From contig JXTC01000030.1 in the NCBI GenBank assembly GCA_002914845.1, positions 711,820 through 775,819 on the forward strand: a stretch of 64,000 nucleotides of DNA, written 5' to 3'. This DNA comes from Trema orientale. Its lineage: Eukaryota > Streptophyta > Magnoliopsida > Rosales > Cannabaceae. Each line of letters opens with the position of its first letter. Position 1 is the first letter of the stretch. The notes beneath the pieces were generated by a model. The model saw nothing but the letters and a program-made list of their open reading frames with translations. It was not told the origin of the DNA and searched no databases. Positions 1 to 10,578 of the stretch are shown here, in pieces. The translations under genes and the position numbers were made by a program.

Positions 1-434
1 ATTAATACAAAACAAATCTTATTAGCACTAAGAGTATTGAGGCCTTGTTCCGTACATAGACTAGAATTAGATTATAGCATTAAATAATCCCAATCTTAGT
101 TCCCTATACCAAACAATAGAAAAAAAAAAATGAATCTTATTTAAGTGTAGCCTCATCAATGAGGTTTTTATCTTCTTTTAAGTGTGGTCTCATCAATGAT
201 GTCAACATTAGCATCCTCCAAGTGACAGAGGGATCCACTAATGTCATCTCATAATATAGTCCAAGGCTCCAAAATACACTACATGACAACAGCATTTATA
301 TATCCATATATTTTATTCACACACATGACACATGATGCAAAATTGTGCAAGAAATACGAATTATATTCCTCGTCTGTTCTCTTAATCCGCCCAATATCTC
401 GGCCAAAAATAATTTCTTCATTAATTTCTAATTT

Positions 435-842
435 AATCCAACGTGGTCAAAAAGGCAACAAAAAATTTCTTTACTACTTTCTAATTTAACCCAAAGTGGT
501 CGGCAAGGCAACCAAAAGAAAAATCTTTATTTAGTGATTAATCAAATCCAACGTGATCAGCACGCAACCAAAATTTATATATACATATTTACTTTTTAAT
601 TAAGGACATAATTCTATATTTTTTTGTATTTTTTTAACCGTTGAATTATTATTTAATGACTATTATGCTTTGAGTAAATGAAAAAATAATAATAAATACA
701 CATTATTTACTGCATTATCTCCATCTATCTTTTAACATAAAAAACGTGCACATAATAAATTTTAATTAGACAAAATAATATAAATAAAAAAAAACTACTA
801 AATTACCCTTTAATTAAATCCAACGTGGTCAACAAGACAACC
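435..842 (+). repeat. Dispersed 25-27 bp repeats with ACGTGGTC core
   Basis: Four related units occur here at about 437-460, 487-511, 547-570 and 818-842, all resembling TCCAACGTGGTCAACAAGG followed by CAAC. Their counterparts are present in the second segmental copy near 11185, 11240, 11301 and 11887. The core ACGTGG/ACGTGA resembles G-box-type bZIP/bHLH sites, but regulatory use is only an inference. The spacing is irregular, so this is not a simple tandem array. Confidence 0.6.
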
Positions 843-1880
843 TAGGAAAAACATATTCAATAATCCAAGAAATTAGAACGTGAAATTCGTCAAAGAGTGA
901 TATCAAATTCTCTCTTTTTCACTTTCATAACTTATTATTTAGCACGTGGATTCTATTATGTTTTATAATATCATTACAATATGACATATTTTTTGTGAAG
1001 TGCACATACGAAAGAGTAAGAGACATCACAAGAAACTTAATATAGCATTCTACTTCATCAAAGTACCATATGTAGTCTCTAACCGTGGGCCTAATAAGAT
1101 CATCGAAATGAAGGATCCTATGAGCGAGTAAGCGGGACAATCTTGCTTCTAGTATTTTTTTACTATTGCAAACTAAGAATTCTCCTCTTAACATTTTCAC
1201 CCATCCATCATAAGTTAATGCCTAATTTAGAAATAAAAGAAATTGAGACTCAATCAATGTAGAGTAACAAGTAGGGCAGAGCCAAGTAGGGATCGTTGCC
1301 CCTCTAAACTTCTTTCATTTTATGATTTAGTACTATATGAGGTTTTATTTTTGACTTTGGCTTGTATTGAGATTTTTATTTCTAGTTTTGTTCCTACTAT
1401 AAGATGTGAGATTTTATTTCCATTGTCCCAATAGTTTATGTCATTTTATACTTACGTACAATATAAGATTTTATTTTCTACTTTAGTCTCATTGAGATTT
1501 TTTTTCCAATTTTGTCCTTACTATAATATGTGAAATGTCACTTTAATTCCTTACTTAAGACCGTAAGTTTTAATTTTCTTGTTTTCTATTTTTTTATAAC
1601 TTGAGGGGGAAATTGGGACTAGGAAAGAATCTATTTGTTTCCAATGACTAGAAGTCTCAACACTAGTGAAGACATACAAACAAACAAAATAAAAGACAAA
1701 TCCTATATAGTGAATTTTATCCTTTACATTTTTTCCTTTTAGTTAAAAATTTGATTAGATGTAATTTTGTATGTTAATAAAGATTTTATTGATATGAAAA
1801 TTTCGTTTTTGATAACGAGCCACATAAGTCATTTGGAGACACTAATACAAAATTCAAATACTTCTTTTTTTTTTTTTTGT

Positions 1881-2190
1881 GGCCTCATTTGTTTCATTCA
1901 TTCTATTCCATTCAAATGGAAAATTCATTAGAATGTGTGTTTATTTCAACACTTCTAGTTTTTCTATTCAAATGGTCTACCAGTCACATCAATTATTAGA
2001 ATGCATTTTTTGTATCTTGGGATGAGAATAGAACTTAGGAGATATTTTTGAATGGCTCATTCTAATGCCTCCTATTCTAATTACAACCCATTACACTTTA
2101 TTTCACTTCAAATGTCTCACATTCCAATTATAACCCATTCTAAAACTTTTATTTAAATATACTTATTCAAATAGGTGAACTAAACGAGGC
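1881..2190. mobile_element. hAT-like MITE present only in duplication copy 1
   Basis: The 310-bp insert begins GGCCTCATTTGTTTCA and ends TGAACTAAACGAGGC, which form an imperfect terminal inverted repeat of about 15 bp. The GGCCTC-type ends are typical of non-autonomous hAT elements. The homologous place in the second segmental copy (near 12968-12985) runs uninterrupted through a T tract into GTTATTATTATTG, so that copy is the empty site. The T-rich flank makes the 8-bp duplication hard to delimit. There is no coding capacity. Confidence 0.7.
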
Positions 2191-2723
2191 TTCTGTTATT
2201 ATTGTATTAAAAATCTGTCTTTACCACCACTAAAAAAAAGTTCTGACTCTGGTAACAAGTGATGGTTGTTTAAGTAGCAAAAATTCAAAAAAATCAACGA
2301 AAATCCATTTGAAAATCAACCAAAAAAAATATTACTCGAAGGTTTGTTTTTTAACGTCGAGTAAATATTTGTCTCCTTTACTAATTTGTTATCTTCAATT
2401 TTATGGCTTTTTTTTTTCTCTCAATTTGTTTTTGTGGTTCCCTTTCCTATTGGGTTTTTCGACATTCTCCTATAACAACAGACAAATCAAGAATAACATA
2501 TGCAGTTTAAGAGATAGGAAGACGACTACACAACTGATGAACTAACACTTAAAACAAGTTTCGAGAATAAAGAAGAACTTAAAAAGAATTCGCAGGATGA
2601 AAAAGGTGACAAAAGTTTGAATGACAACCAATATTAAAGTTAAGACTCATTTATACATTTAGTCCTTTGACAACCCAGTTTCCTAAGAATTGATACCTAT
2701 ATTTTAATTTTGGTAATTACTTC

Positions 2724-3640
2724 ATGTTGGGAAAATGGGTTTATAAACCATTGTATTAGCCATTTTGAGGCATGGGAAAGAGTAAGATGTACTTTGTGTT
2801 AGTGGACACTCTTGATTACATCATGCTCTCCTCCGTAAATATATCGAAATGATACATTCATATACCTAAAATAGAACTTAGGTGAATGAGAAATTAATAC
2901 TCAAAGTGAGGAGGTTGGAATAAAAAAAATAGGAAGTGAGAGAAGTCCCACGTGGAAAAAATAGCATTTGACAAAGTTGTATATATTAGAATACACATTC
3001 ATATTAAGCTAGGATGTTCTCTCTTGCACGCGCATATAGGGGTGCAAATCATAGACCGACAGCATATGCGCCCACGCATCTTACAGGCACGAAAGTTGGT
3101 CCGAGGTTCTGGAGTTGAAAAGTAATAGTCTGGAGTTACAAAATTCATTTTAGACCATTATTTGGCCTCATAAAGTTTGAGGTAACGGCTAAACTGTTTT
3201 GATTGTACTATTGTAACAGCTAAATATTTTTTAGCCATGTTAATAGACTGTTAAATACTTGGTTCCCCCATGAGCACTATAAATAGAGATCTTTTCCTTC
3301 ACTTTTACATACACCAAAAGGTTATGAGTTTTTTCATTTCTTTTTTATTCTCTTTGCGGTGATTAGAAATTAGTTAGAGTTGTGAGCTTTCTAGTTAAGG
3401 TCTCTAGTAGAGTCTCATATATTTGTGGTGATAGAGAGTTTAGACACTGTTCAGTTCGTTTGGAGTAGCAAGTTGGTGAGATGTTACTATTCGCAAACTA
3501 TTTTATTATAGGAGACAAACATCGTTGGCATTCTTCTAAGCACCCCGGTGAAGAGGCATAACCGTTTTAAGGAAATTATGTTTTTATATAAGACTTGGTT
3601 TGATTATATTAAATTTTTTTGTTATTTTGATTATTATTAT
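2724..3640 (+). mobile_element. Possible solo LTR fossil
   Basis: The segment starts TGTTGGGAAAAT, has a promoter-like CTATAAATAGAG at about 3279 followed by a CT/T-rich leader-like stretch, and contains no open frame. That layout resembles the U3-R-U5 of a plant LTR retrotransposon. No internal region, second LTR or clear target duplication is visible, so the family (copia or gypsy) and the right end are uncertain. It looks old and broken. Confidence 0.3.
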
Positions 3641-3925
3641 CGTAATTGTTATTATCCTCATTGTAGTAAATTAATTCTGATTTATTTTGCTATGTCATTT
3701 GTTATAATATCGTTGTTTTTATAGCATTATTTATATTTCCAGGTTTATTATTATAACACTTCTTTTGACTTATTAATTGCTAGTAATTAATTTAAAGGAT
3801 TAGCTATATTTTGAGCTATCAAGAAGGCCAAACCGGCCCATTAGTACAGTGGCATAACACAACTAAAGCACAACATGGTACGTTAAATCATGGGCCATAT
3901 TGGGACAATGAATTATGTATGATGG

Positions 3926-3990
3926 GATAAACACGGCACGGCACGGCATGACATGTATACAAGCATGGTACGACACAACCCATATGCACT
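3926..3990 (+). repeat. CACGGCACGG-type low-complexity repeat
   Basis: Several CACGGCACGGCACGGCATGA-like units followed by ACGACACAACCC-type variants form a locally GC-rich patch in AT-rich DNA. Similar CACGGCACGA repeats are common in plant transposon ends, but I cannot assign this one to an element. Confidence 0.4.
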
Positions 3991-5589
3991 GCACGATACA
4001 CTAGCACAATAAGTACCACACGTTAACACTTTAAATATATGTATCATTATCATTTTGTTTTTTCTATATGCATGTCTTTTTTTATTTTTATTAACACCTC
4101 AAGTGAAATTATTAGGTAGATTGTTAAAGATTGAGAGGATGATATATCTAGGACAAGAAAAAAGGAGAAAAATAAATACAAAGAATATACCACACAATAT
4201 GGGAAGAAGATTTTGCAAACTCTGAGTCAAACAACGATGAAGAAAATGAATATGATTTTATTCTTTCTTATGTTGTAGTTTTCATTCCTCTTTTAGTTAA
4301 AAGGCAAAAGAATTTATAAATGCCCTTACCATATTTTTAATTAAAAAATTGGGGATTTCTAAATTGCTAGTCTTTTTTACATGGTTACATCAATGAAAAA
4401 TAGGTAAAATAACATTTTTTTCCTGAAAATAGTAAAAAAATTCTTTACATAGTTAAATTATAAAAAATACATAAAATAAAATTTTACTTGTTGATAATTA
4501 TTTACGAAAAATGTAACAAAATCAAAGATGAGTGGAAGCATAGAAAACAAAGATTTTTCCGAGTTATAGCTTTTCATTAAACCTTTTAGGATATTTGTTA
4601 CTATCTAAACACATACAAGAGATTGTGTACCTCAACCAAAAAGGTTTCCTTCTTATGCACCAAGCTTGTAACTGCAGAGGTGTGTGAGAACCTTGATCTT
4701 GATCAACCTCCAATTAAGAATCCAAGAACTCAAATGGCCTCCAATGGTGACTCCAAGAATTTCTCTCTCTCACTTTTCCCTCAGTTTTTTAAAGCAGCCG
4801 CCAAACTAATATTTTAGTCAAAACTAAATCACTATTCAATAAAAAGTTTTAGTTAAAACAAAATTGCTATTCAATGAAGGGGAGGAGGAGCCTATAATAG
4901 GCTCCTTCCTATAAAGGAATTTAGCCAGCCTTAATATTAAACGGGAATAGTGATCATGATTCATGACTATTGGGGTTAAAAAATTAAAAAAAAAAACAGA
5001 AAGAAAGACCTAAAAGATGACCAAAAAAAAAAACAATATTTCTAGAAAACAAACATTTTCTAAGGACGTGAGTATTAAAAAGAATGACATATGTATGAAT
5101 AAGTGTTCAAAATAAGTACTCTTTTATCTCAATCAAAAAACAATGGCATCTTAGTAAATAAATGATACCAGTATGTCTCAATAATAAGCTCAAAATTCAG
5201 ATGATTTTTATACTATACATGGCAGTTGCTTAGAGTGGCAACTGAGAGAGAGTCTGAGAATGGGGTTGTCCATAGCACGGCTAATATATATATATATATG
5301 TCCTATTCAAAAGCAAGATAAAAAAAAATTCACAAAAAAATTAAAAAAAAAATAAACAACTGGCCATTCTATTCTTTAGCTTGCTTTCAACTAAAGCAAG
5401 AAACAGAAACTAAGAGCATATTTGGTATTGTTTTCTATTCTCAAAGTTGTGTTTTCAAAGATGAGAATAAAAACTGTTTTTTATTATTTTCAAAAACAAT
5501 AGGTATTTGGTAAATGTTTTCTAAAAATCAATTTTTAGGTAAAAGATTAGATGAATATAAAAAAAATTCATATTGAGAAAAAAAATATA

Positions 5590-6060
5590 TTTAGAGATAG
5601 AAAGTCAAGAGAGAGTAAGGAGAGAGAAATTCAAGTGAGGGAATGAGGAGAGAGAAAGTTATGAGAGAAAAAGTAATTAAAGATAATAATAAGAGAGAAA
5701 ATAATGAGAGAGAATGAGGAAATAAAAAGTGATGAAAAATATATAAGAGAGAGAAACTAATGAAAACATACAAAAGAGAGCAAGTGATAAAAATGCATAA
5801 AGAAAGATAATAAAGATAGGGAAAGTCATAAAAGACAAAATAACAATAAAGAATAAGGAGAGAGAATGTGATTTAAAAAATAAAGAAGGAATAGAAAATG
5901 ATGAGAAGAAATAAGAAGTGAGAAAGCGATGAGATAAAATTAGGAGAGAGAAAATGAGGAGAGAGAATGAGAAAAGAGAAAGTGATGAGAGAGAAAATGA
6001 TGAGAAAAAATGCAGAGAGAATGTGATGAGAGAGAAAATTATGATAGAACGTGCATGTGA
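5590..6060 (+). repeat. Purine-rich GAGAGAAA/ATGATGAGA tract
   Basis: About 470 bases are almost entirely purine on the + strand, built from degenerate units such as GAGAGAAAATGATGAGA. T-rich segments on both sides (about 5420-5530 and 6110-6250) are partly complementary to each other, so the whole 5415-6250 block may be an old inverted-repeat element. Pyrimidine-rich mirror images of similar composition occur at 31195-31440 and 41820-42000. The open frames through these tracts are composition artefacts. Confidence 0.55.
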
Positions 6061-6921
6061 AAGTCCTGTGAAAGAATAAATTTAAAAAAAAAAAAAAGAA
6101 AACAATTTGAAAACAACATTTTATTATTCTCTAAATTTTCTATTTTTTCTAACTCTGTTTTTAAAAACTGTTCTCAAAGAACAATACTAAAAACCTTTAT
6201 TTGTTCTCAGAAAATAGTTTTCTGTTTCTAAATACAGAAAACCGTTTTTTATGTTTTTTTTTTTATTTCCAACTTATTTTGCATTTAAGCAAATTATCCT
6301 CCCTTTCAATTTTGAAGGGTACACTCCATTATTGAACAGATAAAGATCTTAAGCAAGAATTAATAAATAGATAAATAAATGAATGAATAAATAATACCAG
6401 ATAAAGATCGTTAGTAGCGTAGAACTAAATACCTCTTATCTGTAAATCTGAACGAGAGTCATAGTGCTTTATGGGGAGAAACAGTTCTATAATATTTGAG
6501 TGGTGACCCGCTTCATCAAAATAATGATAATAATAATAATAACAAAAAATTGAGTATATATCTCATTTATTTCCTTTTTCACTCGTCAACGACACCTCTT
6601 CTTTTCTTTTTTATTTTTTTTAAGAAAAAAGAAAAATAGTAGTGACCAACATCATTATCCATTTACAAAATCCAACTTTTGTATTGATTTGCATAATGCT
6701 GCCCTTTTTTTTTGAAAAAAAAAAATATGCCTTCTATTTTTTTTTTTTAATTTTTTGCCAACTAGGGCTAGTTCAGTTGGTCCAAGGCTTGAAGGATGTG
6801 CGTGTGAATTTGGAGTCAACCTTAACCCTACTTAATAATAATACGTTTAATGATAGAATACGTATAATTCTGATAATGGTTGGAGAGAGTACCAGATTCC
6901 ATTTAAATACTTTTGGACGTA

Positions 6922-7039
6922 TTTTCCATCAGATATGTCTATTCACGGAGAGTTGCATTGTTTTAAAAGAGTTACAACTCTTTTCCATCAGATATATCTA
7001 TTCATAAAGAGTTACATTGTTTTGAAGAGTTACAACTCT
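6922..7039 (+). repeat. Two-copy tandem repeat, 59-bp unit
   Basis: Two units start with TTTTCCATCAGATAT at 6922 and 6981 and each end with GAGTTACAACTCTT. The GAGTTACAACTC end is itself a small palindrome. No coding role is seen. Confidence 0.8.
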
Positions 7040-7740
7040 TCATTGACCAATAGAAATTTAAATATACTTAATATTATTAAACCATTTAATTAATATTGAT
7101 AAATACAATATTAATTAATTAAAATCACATAGGTCATATATATAAATAAATCTAACCAGAAGTTCAAGTCTTTATAGTGTGTGTGTTATTTTCCTTTAAA
7201 TTTGTAGTAAATGGTGATCATTAGTTAAGTCCCACTTAAAAAAAAAATTGCTCAATAGCTTATAAAGAATAGTGATCATTAGTTATTTTCCTTTAAATTT
7301 ATAGATTATAATTATTTTCTTGCAATTGTTTCTCTACTCAAGAGGGAAAAACAAGGCCAATAACTATAAAGAAGAGTAATTAACAAAAATAGAATTAAGG
7401 ATAAAAATAAATATAATAATACTCTCATCACAGAACTAAGATGATCATAAAGAAGAAAATATGGACACTATTTGATCCTTTCCTCATTTCGCATTAGTAG
7501 GACTCATTGTTTTGTTTAGAACAACTGTATAATGAGAATTTGATAGCAATATCTTTTACATTTTACAAGCCTATAGATATTCAGAATCTCGTGGCAGCTC
7601 GAGAATGTATTATGGTGTTCTATAGGAAAAAAAATAAATAAATAAAGGGAAATTAAATAGTGAAGTATGTTGTGTTCCCCAAAAGCATTTGTTATTCTTT
7701 CCTCCACACAAAAAAAAGAGAGATTTTACGATTAGCATTT

Positions 7741-8633
7741 ATAATAATGATGAACTAGCTTGCTATGCCACTTCTATCCCAATTAACCATTTTTATGTTC
7801 ACTCTACAATATGTTAATCATATGATCCACGGTAGGCTAAGAATCCAGCATTTGTTTCTTTCATAATCATAACTTTATGGAGCAGATCTTACTATATGCA
7901 CCATAAAGATAGAGAAACAAATGAATTGAAAATACAGATTAGTCCATAGAGTAATCTCAACATCAACACAGGACTATTCTATATCTCACAGTGGCGCCAT
8001 CAGATTGCCTTAAATGCGGATAAACATGCAGTTTTGATTGCCAAAACGGATTTAAGAGAATAGCGATATTGAAATATCAGACTCTTTGGATTACAATAGT
8101 CTTGCAATTATTGATTCTAAACAAATGGTAAAGCACTCTAGATTGATTCATTAGCTGATGTGTTATATATATATCCACACACATACACACATGCATAAAG
8201 AGAATTGGTCAATGTGTTCGAAAAGAAGGGAATTTAGCTCATGAAAATCTAACAAAGACTAAGAAGGTAAACTAAAAGGGCACTCCTAGTCTAGTTAGAA
8301 ACCTCTGTTTCTTTTCAAGTAATAAACTTCTATTTACATGGACCTTCCGATGGTCAATGAACAATTTTGGTTAAGATTTAAGAATTCTCCACCTCTTTTA
8401 TCCCAAGTAACCAGGCAATAGGCATATACTTTCGACTGCCCTTCATAAATTTCTAGTTTGGTATGCAAAGAGTTTAGATTTATGTCGATCGCATACTCTC
8501 AATCTAGATTAGTACTTGAAACTACTAAAAACATTAGCAAACCAAAAATAATTTATATTTGCTTCTAGATTCATCCTCGTATAACAACTTACAAAACAGT
8601 CTAACAGGAATCAACTTAAGAGTCTTAGACCCT
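7741..8633. repeat. CENP-V gene downstream unit, copy U1
   Basis: The region downstream of the CENP-V gene recurs, diverged, at 19921-20640 and, over its 7960-8400 part, at 14990-15545 plus 16885-17230 and again at 21956-22800. Shared landmarks are ATGATGAA(C/T)TAGCT at the left and the GCCAAAAC(A/G)GATTTA and GGACCTT motifs further in. The conservation reflects segmental duplication rather than coding; the part nearest the gene includes its 3' untranslated region. Confidence 0.7.
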
Positions 8634-9056
8634 TTACTTTATAGACTCGGTGTCTTTTGAACATGCAGCAATACCTGTCTCATCGTACGAGCTCTCCCAG
8701 TTTCTCCCATCATAACACTGAACCTCAACATGGACTAAAGTACCAGGATCAACGCACTTGTATGTAACCGCAACCCCATCTGGGTTCGAACGCGGATGAA
8801 AAAATGAAGTAATACCACAGACTTTACAGAACGTGTGCTTTGCTGTGTGTGTGCCAAAGGTGTAAGTTGTAATAAACTGTTTGGAATCACCCAAAAGCTC
8901 AAATCTTTCAGCAGGGACGACGAAGTTTGTGTTGCCCCTCATGGAGCAGTCTGAACAGTTGCATTCCCAAGCTACAACTCTCTTTGGTGCTTGAACACGC
9001 CATCTTACATTCCGGCAGTGGCAACCTCCATTGTGCATTACTAACTCCAAGTCCAT
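8634..9056 (-). CDS. CENP-V/GFA domain protein
   Basis: A complete 140-aa single-exon reading frame matches the CENP-V/GFA (glutathione-dependent formaldehyde-activating-like) family, close to the Arabidopsis At5g16940 type. The zinc ligands are all visible: C12 and C14 in GGCHC, C32, C34 and C37 in CNCSDC, and C77 and C80 in FCKVCG. The motif TFGTHTAKHTF precedes the last pair. Family members are small zinc proteins annotated as possible carbon-sulfur lyases; the true substrate is not known. A 5' non-coding exon is likely at about 9794-9900, because a good donor (CTG/GTAAGC) faces left at 9793. A decayed paralogue lies at 20590-21230. Confidence 0.9.
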   Translation of the reverse strand: MDLELVMHNGGCHCRNVRWRVQAPKRVVAWECNCSDCSMRGNTNFVVPAERFELLGDSKQFITTYTFGTHTAKHTFCKVCGITSFFHPRSNPDGVAVTYKCVDPGTLVHVEVQCYDGRNWESSYDETGIAACSKDTESIK

Positions 9057-10249
9057 TCCACGGGATTAGAAGTATATAGAGATCAAAAAAATGGGACGGT
9101 TGTTTTGTTGATCCGGATAGCTACAGTCAGCTTTGTGGACCTGGCAATAAACCGAAACAGGTCAACAATTTGTTGCAACATACTAAAACAAATCAAAAGA
9201 CTGATCCACATATCTTTATTTCTCCTTTTATTACTTTTCTTTGAACAAAAATAATACATGGGTTTCGAATTTCGATTGCAAAGCAACTAAGTATGACAAC
9301 AAAACACGCATCTTAGATTATGTCAGCCAGGTGTGTTAGGAGTTTGACAATTTTATTACAGCTATGGGAAAGAGATGGCATAACATCAAATCAATATGCA
9401 TAATATATAAAAATAATTGTAATAATAGCTCGAACTGTTAGAAGTCCCGACTTATGATTAAGAACCAATAATCTACCTCATCAATAAAAATCCGCCTCAA
9501 TTAACTGTAACTGAGAAATTTGCTAACGCGGTCTAATATGCTAACCATTCTCAACAGAACATTTAGAGCACTAATGAAAACAATAATAAATAACCATTGA
9601 TGAAGATGGTAAGTTAAGAACAAGCCTAGTAAAAGTGCCCTCTTCACTTCATAGATCTCCCTCAACCAAGGCAAAACCCATTAATAAACTTCACAAGGGT
9701 TATCAAGTTCAAATGATAATTAACGCCTATTATCCGAATTAATAGCTAAGTTAGAAAAAATTGGAGAACAAATAGTGCCAATTTTGCGCTTACCAGGTCT
9801 TTTTCTAGGCTTTTGAGCCAAAGTCCTGAACTGGGAGTTGGAAAGAGTGCTCTCGAATCGCCTTTGAAGCGATTCTCCTACACTAAACCCTTCCAGTTGG
9901 GTTTGAATTGAATCATTGTTAGCATGTGGGCTTTTTTATACTCGTTAATGGAATAAGTTCATAAACATCCGTTTTGAAGCATATTTACATAAATACCTTT
10001 TTCATTTTTATTTTATTGATACACGTTTTTACACTCATTTTTGAAGAAATATCTACCGTAAGTATTTTGTAAGTGAAATATATACTGTAGTGTATATTTT
10101 ACGAATAAAAATTATATCTAAAAATTATTATACACTTCAAAATGACTGCACATATTTCACATGCTATAACTAAAAAGGCATTTGTGAAATGAAATTAAAA
10201 TGAGTAGTTATGAAATACACTCTAAAATATCAACTTATGTTGTTTGTGA
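9057..10249. other. CENP-V 5' region and intergenic spacer
   Basis: This stretch contains the inferred 5' UTR intron and leader exon of the CENP-V gene (to about 9900), then AT-rich DNA with no recognised gene. Short frames at 9083-9286 are not convincing. Confidence 0.5.
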
Positions 10250-10258
10250 AAATTTTAT

Positions 10259-10431
10259 GGAGATGGCTACGGTAGGAGCGTCCCTACGTAGGGTCATGCT
10301 TTAATTATCGTTGGATGGGAATCTATGGGGAATAACGAGAATTTGTGGAGAATCTATTTATATACAGATTCCCATCCAACGGTGAATAGACAAGGCCCTA
10401 CGTAGGGGCGCCCCCTACTGTAGACGCGCCC
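10259..10431 (+). mobile_element. Foldback MITE, copy A (Mutator-like, 9-bp TSD)
   Basis: This 173-bp element is flanked by a perfect direct repeat AAATTTTAT at 10250-10258 and 10432-10440. Its ends are inverted repeats (GGCTACGGTAGGAGCG against CGCCCCCTACTGTAGACG), and inner arms GTTGGATGGGAATCT and AGATTCCCATCCAAC make it almost fully foldback. Nearly identical copies lie at 42622-42793, 52326-52496 and 52793-52966. A 9-bp target duplication is characteristic of the Mutator superfamily. It has no coding capacity. Confidence 0.92.
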
Positions 10432-10578
10432 AAATTTTATTTGTGATAAATTCTAAAACATTAATTAAATAGTGAAAACTTAAAGGCTACTTGTGTTATA
10501 ATTAAAAAATTTGGAATAATAATAAGGATCCTTAGCCTCATCATAACAACATTAACAAGAAAACATAATATACACTTA

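Larger units (their letters stand above)
1..2672. repeat. Segmental duplication, copy 1 (left edge of window)
   Basis: This block is colinear with 10579-13470, sharing long stretches that differ only by scattered substitutions and short indels; both copies start near AATACAAAACAAATCTTATT and end near TTAAGAC(T/C)(C/T)ATT. Copy 1 begins at the window edge, so the duplication probably extends further left. Copy 1 has about 75 extra bases near 45-120 and a 310-bp MITE at 1881-2190. Copy 2 has about 225 extra bases at 10760-10985 and a 354-bp MITE at 11470-11823. I see no convincing gene in either copy. Short open frames are not conserved between copies, which argues that the block is non-coding. 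Confidence 0.85.
2673..7740. other. Gene-poor AT-rich intergenic region
   Basis: No gene is supported here. The stretch contains an LTR-like fossil (2724-3640), a CACGGC-rich repeat (3926-3990), a purine-rich tract (5590-6060) and a 59-bp tandem duplication (6922-7039). A short open frame at 4623-4817 has no recognisable domain. Around 6764-6800 there is a tRNA-like box A resemblance (TAGTTCAGTTGGTCCAAGG) without a clear box B, possibly a decayed SINE. The rest is AT-rich unique-looking sequence. Confidence 0.7.

Noticed and set aside
925-1200. 91-aa - strand frame as a small gene
   Set aside because: The sister copy near 12005-12290 does not preserve the frame, so there is no sign of coding constraint.
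4623-4817. 64-aa frame with plausible codon use
   Set aside because: No domain, no neighbouring exon and no homologous copy in the window; not enough to call a gene.
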